Shown here in pieces: positions 40,352-43,181 of a DNA stretch of 43,181 nucleotides. Made by a program: the position numbers and the translations under genes. The notes beneath the pieces were generated by a model. That model ran no database searches. It was not told the origin of the DNA and was given only the letters and a program-made list of their open reading frames with translations. Source of the stretch: Deltaproteobacteria bacterium. Lineage in GTDB: Bacteria; Desulfobacterota; Desulfobaccia; Desulfobaccales; 0-14-0-80-60-11. The first letter of the stretch is position 1, and every line of letters starts with the position of its first letter. The stretch covers positions 1 to 43,181 of the forward strand of contig VGSQ01000014.1 in the NCBI GenBank assembly GCA_016874975.1, given 5' to 3'.

Positions 40352-40506
40352 TGATGGCCTCGTAAAAAGTCGATTCACCCCCTCACCCCAGCCCTCTCCC
40401 CCAAGGGGGAGAGGGAGATAATGAGGCATATCAATCAGTTATCAATGGCAGCGAGAGCCACCTTTTGGGGATGGTACGGGCTTTTTGACTTTTTACGATT
40501 CCATCA
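40352..40506 (+). mobile_element. 155-bp MITE, copy B, inserted at the pfkB stop codon
   Basis: Same ends and length as the copy at 8975-9129, with about five substitutions. AAGT flanks both ends as a 4-bp target duplication. The right end supplies TGA as the stop codon of the pfkB-family gene. Without the insert and one AAGT copy the gene would have ended at TAA after the same last residue. Confidence 0.9.
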
Positions 40507-41460
40507 AAGTTCGGCCTCCAGGAACTCCGGCCCGGGGTAGCGCTCCCGCCCGGCGCCGGTGAGGCTCAGGGCCGCGGCCTTGGCCCCCAGGACGGCGGCG
40601 GCCTGGGCGTCCAGCCCCCGCACCCGTCCGGCCAGCCAGCCGGCGGCGAACACGTCCCCGGCCCCCAGGGTGTCCCGGAGCACCCCCGGCAGTTGGGCCG
40701 GGGGCAGGTCCGCAGCCCCGGCCCCGGTGAGGAGACGGACGCCCCGGGCTCCCCGTTTGATCAGGACCACGGGCGGGGCCCAACCGGGGTGGGTGTCGGG
40801 AGGTCCGCCCAGCAGGGCCCACTCCCGCTCCGTCACCAGCAGGGTGGTCGCCGCGACCAACAGCCCGGCCAGGGCCCGCCGCCCCCGCCGGGCGTACAGT
40901 TCGCCGGGGTCCAGGCTGATTTCCGGCCCGCCCTGGAGAGCCTGAACCCATTCCTCCTGAACCCGCAGAGGTCCTTCCCCCACAAAAGAGGTGAGGTGTA
41001 AAAACTTCGCCCCGCCCAGTCCGTCGGGCAGATCCGCCCGGGAAAGCTCGTCATTGGTGTTGGGGGCCACCAGGATGGTGCGCTCCCCGGTGGGGTCCAC
41101 CAGCACGTAGGCCCGGCCGCTTTCCCCGGCTGCAATCAGGCGGGCCAGATCGACCCCGGCCAGGCCGGCTTTCAGGAATACCCCATCGGCGTCGGCGCCC
41201 ACCCGGCCGATAAGGGCCGTGGGGATGCCGAGACGGGCCAGGGCCGCCGCAGTGTTGGCCGCCTGGCCGCCGCCGCTGCGCCCCAGGAGGCGGCCGCGCC
41301 CGGCCAGCAAGTGCATGAGCCTGGCTTGGTCGGTGCGGTCCAGGGAGGTTTCCCCCCCCGCGGCCAGGCCCGGGAAGGCCGAGAGAAAAGGCCCCGGGTC
41401 CGGCACCCGGTAAAGCAGGTCCAGGTTGACCGCCCCCAGACAGACCACCACCGCCGACAT
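40504..41460 (-). CDS. PfkB-family carbohydrate/nucleoside kinase
   Basis: The 318-residue ribokinase-fold protein has GGGQAANTAAALARLG (about 63-78) near the substrate site and the C-terminal anion-hole motif DTLGAGDVFAAGWLAG. It phosphorylates a sugar or nucleoside; the substrate is not determined. The stop codon TGA lies inside the terminal repeat of the adjacent MITE, yet the reconstructed pre-insertion sequence ends after the same residue, so the protein is unchanged. It is the first gene of the pfkB - formyltransferase - HAD group. Confidence 0.9.
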   Translation of the reverse strand: MSAVVVCLGAVNLDLLYRVPDPGPFLSAFPGLAAGGETSLDRTDQARLMHLLAGRGRLLGRSGGGQAANTAAALARLGIPTALIGRVGADADGVFLKAGLAGVDLARLIAAGESGRAYVLVDPTGERTILVAPNTNDELSRADLPDGLGGAKFLHLTSFVGEGPLRVQEEWVQALQGGPEISLDPGELYARRGRRALAGLLVAATTLLVTEREWALLGGPPDTHPGWAPPVVLIKRGARGVRLLTGAGAADLPPAQLPGVLRDTLGAGDVFAAGWLAGRVRGLDAQAAAVLGAKAAALSLTGAGRERYPGPEFLEAEL

Positions 41461-41775
41461 GCCGGGAAGGTATCAGGATTCGGACCGCGGGTCAAGCGCA
41501 GGGGCTAAAAGCCGCCCAAGCAGTTGCGCATGGGCCGCCGTGCCCGCCGTCAGGCCCGGGCCATGGTGCGCGGGGCGCACCCTACAGGGCCGTAGGGCCG
41601 TAGGGCGGGAAAGCGAAGCGCATCCCGCCGTTCGCCTTGCAGATTTCCCCCCGGCAGGGGTTGTCCCGGTGAATATCAATCTTATTATTAGTTTGTGGAG
41701 CACAAACAACGGGCAGGCTCAGGCCGGGAGGCCGGGACTGCCTGTCGAAACCTCAGGAGATGACTGCCGACCACC
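41461..41775. other. Divergent intergenic region with repeat fragment
   Basis: About 315 bases between pfkB-family and hsp20 genes. A GGTGCGCGGGGCGCACCCTA palindrome at about 41565-41584 belongs to the GTAGGG/CCCTAC family and is followed by GGGCCGTA repeated twice. An AT-rich stretch at about 41675-41705 may hold the hsp20 promoter, but no box pair is clear. Confidence 0.45.
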
Positions 41776-42216
41776 ATGCAACGGTTCATCAAAATCCGCC
41801 TCCTGCGGGACTTGGACCTCCTGGAGGAGCGGTTCCGGGTGGATAAAGAGCTCTGGCTGGAGCCGGGCGACTGCCCCGTCACCTTCCGGCCGGCCGCCGA
41901 CTTGCTGGAAACCAAATCGGGACTGACCCTGCGCCTGGACGCGGCCGGGATCAGCCCCGCCGACTTATCCATTTCCATAAGCGGCCAGGAACTGATCGTC
42001 AAGGGCCGCCGCCGGGCCTTCCGCCCCGAAGGCCCCGCCCGGTTTCTGCGCCACGAGATCGTCCACGGCGACTTCGAACGCCGCTTCCGCATTCCCATCC
42101 CCGTCGACCCGGAGCAGGTGGAAGCCCGCTACGCCGACGGCATCCTGGAGGTCTGGCTCCCCCGCCTGGCCCCCGCCGCCCGGCAGATCCGGGTCAGAGA
42201 TCTGGACCATGAATAA
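41776..42216 (+). CDS. Small heat-shock protein (Hsp20/alpha-crystallin family)
   Basis: The 146-residue chaperone has an alpha-crystallin domain at about 35-135 (PAADLLETKSGLTLRLDAAGISPADLSISISGQELIVKGRR ... GDFERRFRIPIPVDPEQVEARYADGILEVWLPRL). It holds unfolding proteins in the cytoplasm. The ribosome site is weak: AGGAG lies about 18 bases upstream. It overlaps the lon start by up to 8 bases, so the chaperone and protease are probably one stress operon. No CIRCE or HAIR element was seen upstream. Confidence 0.93.
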   Translation: MQRFIKIRLLRDLDLLEERFRVDKELWLEPGDCPVTFRPAADLLETKSGLTLRLDAAGISPADLSISISGQELIVKGRRRAFRPEGPARFLRHEIVHGDFERRFRIPIPVDPEQVEARYADGILEVWLPRLAPAARQIRVRDLDHE

Positions 42217-43181
42217 CAAGACTGACGAGGTCAATGACGCCATGACCCAACCGATACAACATATTGACATAACCGCCGCGCTGGACGAAAAGCCGGAGAG
42301 CGGCCCCCGACTGTTACCCATCCTGCCCACTTCGGACCTGGTCCTCTTCCCCCGCATCATCATGCCCCTGGCCCTGTGGGAGGAGCAGGCCCAGACCCTG
42401 GTGGACGAAGTGCTGTTGCGCGACAAAATCATGGGCGTGGTGGCCAACCGGGAGGAGTCTCCCGAAGGCTTCACCCACGAAAATCTGCACCGCATGGGCA
42501 CTGCGGCCGTGATCCTCAAGATGCGCAAGCCCGAAGACGGCTCGGTGCGCCTGCTGATCCAGGGTCTCTTCCGCTTCCGCATCGAGCAGTGGACCGACTA
42601 TGAGCCCTACCTCACGGCTTATGTCTCCCCGGTCACCGAGGAGTATGAGCCCGACCTGGAGATGGAGGCCCTGGTCTCCAGCGTCAAGGGCATATTCTTG
42701 AAAATGCTTGAAATATCCCCGTACCTTCCCTCGGAATTGGGGGCCCTGGTGCGGGAATTGGGCGACCCCCGGGTTCTGGCCGACGTCACCGCCGGCAGCC
42801 TCAACGTCAACAAGAAGGAGAAGCAGGAGCTGCTGGAGACCACCGCCGTCAAGGAGCGGTTGCGCCGGGTCCTCATTCTCATCACCCGGGAGCTGGAGAT
42901 TCTGGAACTGGGGAAGAAGATCCAGTCCCAGGTCAAGGGCGAAATGGACAAGGCCCAGAAGGACTATTATCTCCGGGAGCACATCAAGGCGCTGCAAAAG
43001 GAGCTGGGGGAAACGGACGACCGCACCCGGGAGGTGGACGAACTGGAGATGCGTCTGGACGACGCCAAGCTCCCCCCTCACGCCCTGAAGGAGGCGGAGC
43101 GGGAGCTGGGGCGCCTCAAGCGCACGCCGCCCACCTCGCCGGACCACCAGGTGATCCGCAATTATCTGGAATGGATGATCG
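42209..43181 (+). CDS. lon: ATP-dependent protease Lon (N-terminal part, runs off right edge)
   Basis: The open frame continues to the last base; about 324 residues are visible. They form the Lon N-terminal substrate-recognition domain (LLPILPTSDLVLFPRIIMPLAL...) and the helical region before the AAA+ module (KIQSQVKGEMDKAQKDYYLREHIKALQKELGE), a highly conserved Lon signature. The ATPase and Ser-Lys protease parts lie outside. The start is ATG at 42209 (8-base overlap with hsp20) or ATG at 42242 with GAGG 11 bases upstream. Lon degrades misfolded and regulatory proteins. Confidence 0.93.
   Translation, partial: MNNKTDEVNDAMTQPIQHIDITAALDEKPESGPRLLPILPTSDLVLFPRIIMPLALWEEQAQTLVDEVLLRDKIMGVVANREESPEGFTHENLHRMGTAAVILKMRKPEDGSVRLLIQGLFRFRIEQWTDYEPYLTAYVSPVTEEYEPDLEMEALVSSVKGIFLKMLEISPYLPSELGALVRELGDPRVLADVTAGSLNVNKKEKQELLETTAVKERLRRVLILITRELEILELGKKIQSQVKGEMDKAQKDYYLREHIKALQKELGETDDRTREVDELEMRLDDAKLPPHALKEAERELGRLKRTPPTSPDHQVIRNYLEWMI

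Noticed and set aside
1-43181. tRNA, rRNA or tmRNA genes
   Set aside because: No sequence with a tRNA T-loop/acceptor pattern or rRNA-like conservation was recognised on either strand by eye; a covariance scan could not be run.

Overview
The window is high-GC bacterial chromosome. Gene content (Flp/Tad pilus, type II secretion pseudopilins, HME-RND metal efflux, an archaeal-like HAD protein, a UROD/MetE-fold methyltransferase and an iron-sulfur flavoprotein) and the dispersed palindromic repeats suggest a Desulfobacterota (deltaproteobacterial) genome, perhaps Desulfobacca-like. This is inferred from gene content; no rRNA or tRNA gene is present to test it.

Layout. 1-2828 (minus): the start of a tad operon (flp, tadE-like, cpaB, cpaE, running off the left edge). 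Its leader carries a consensus-like sigma-28 promoter (3131-3157), a c-di-GMP-I (GEMM) riboswitch (about 3017-3104) and a terminator-like hairpin (2963-2996). 3362-4678 (plus): a divergent AAA+ ATPase with a hairpin-rich leader. 4679-5696: repeat-filled, including a 240-bp tandem duplication. 5697-10387: secreted or envelope proteins (LprI-like, nucleoside hydrolase, YARHG, amidase) separated by repeats and a 155-bp MITE. 10643-18390: a CusCBA-like metal efflux locus with an extra membrane-anchored protein and an inverted heptamer array between cusB and cusA. 18511-22987: TauE/SafE transporter, MetE-like methyltransferase, iron-sulfur flavoprotein, RecO and a fatty-acid-hydroxylase-family protein.

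23033-24831 is a conspicuously AT-rich two-gene insert: an AAA ATPase and a TOPRIM-like DUF4276 protein broken by one in-frame TAA. The pair resembles ATPase-TOPRIM defence pairs. 24834-25358 is a PfpI-family gene. 25467-30202 (minus) is gspEFGHIJ. 30438-32297 (minus) holds a secreted OB-fold-like protein and a lytic transglycosylase with four DUF4124-like motifs. 32489-34265 holds a second MITE-like element, two small exported proteins and a terminator-ended structured RNA candidate. 34267-38083 holds a winged-helix-like hypothetical, PC4-like protein, Fe/Mn superoxide dismutase, HDAC-family deacetylase and cold-shock protein. 38224-41460 (minus) holds pfkB-family kinase, formyltransferase and HAD protein, with the second 155-bp MITE lying exactly at the pfkB stop codon. 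41776-43181 holds a small heat-shock protein and the 5' part of lon.

The strongest regulatory story is the flp/tad leader, where a flagellar-type sigma promoter and a c-di-GMP riboswitch act in series on adhesion-pilus expression. The strongest mobile-element stories are the two 155-bp MITEs with 4-bp target duplications and the AT-rich ATPase/DUF4276 pair.
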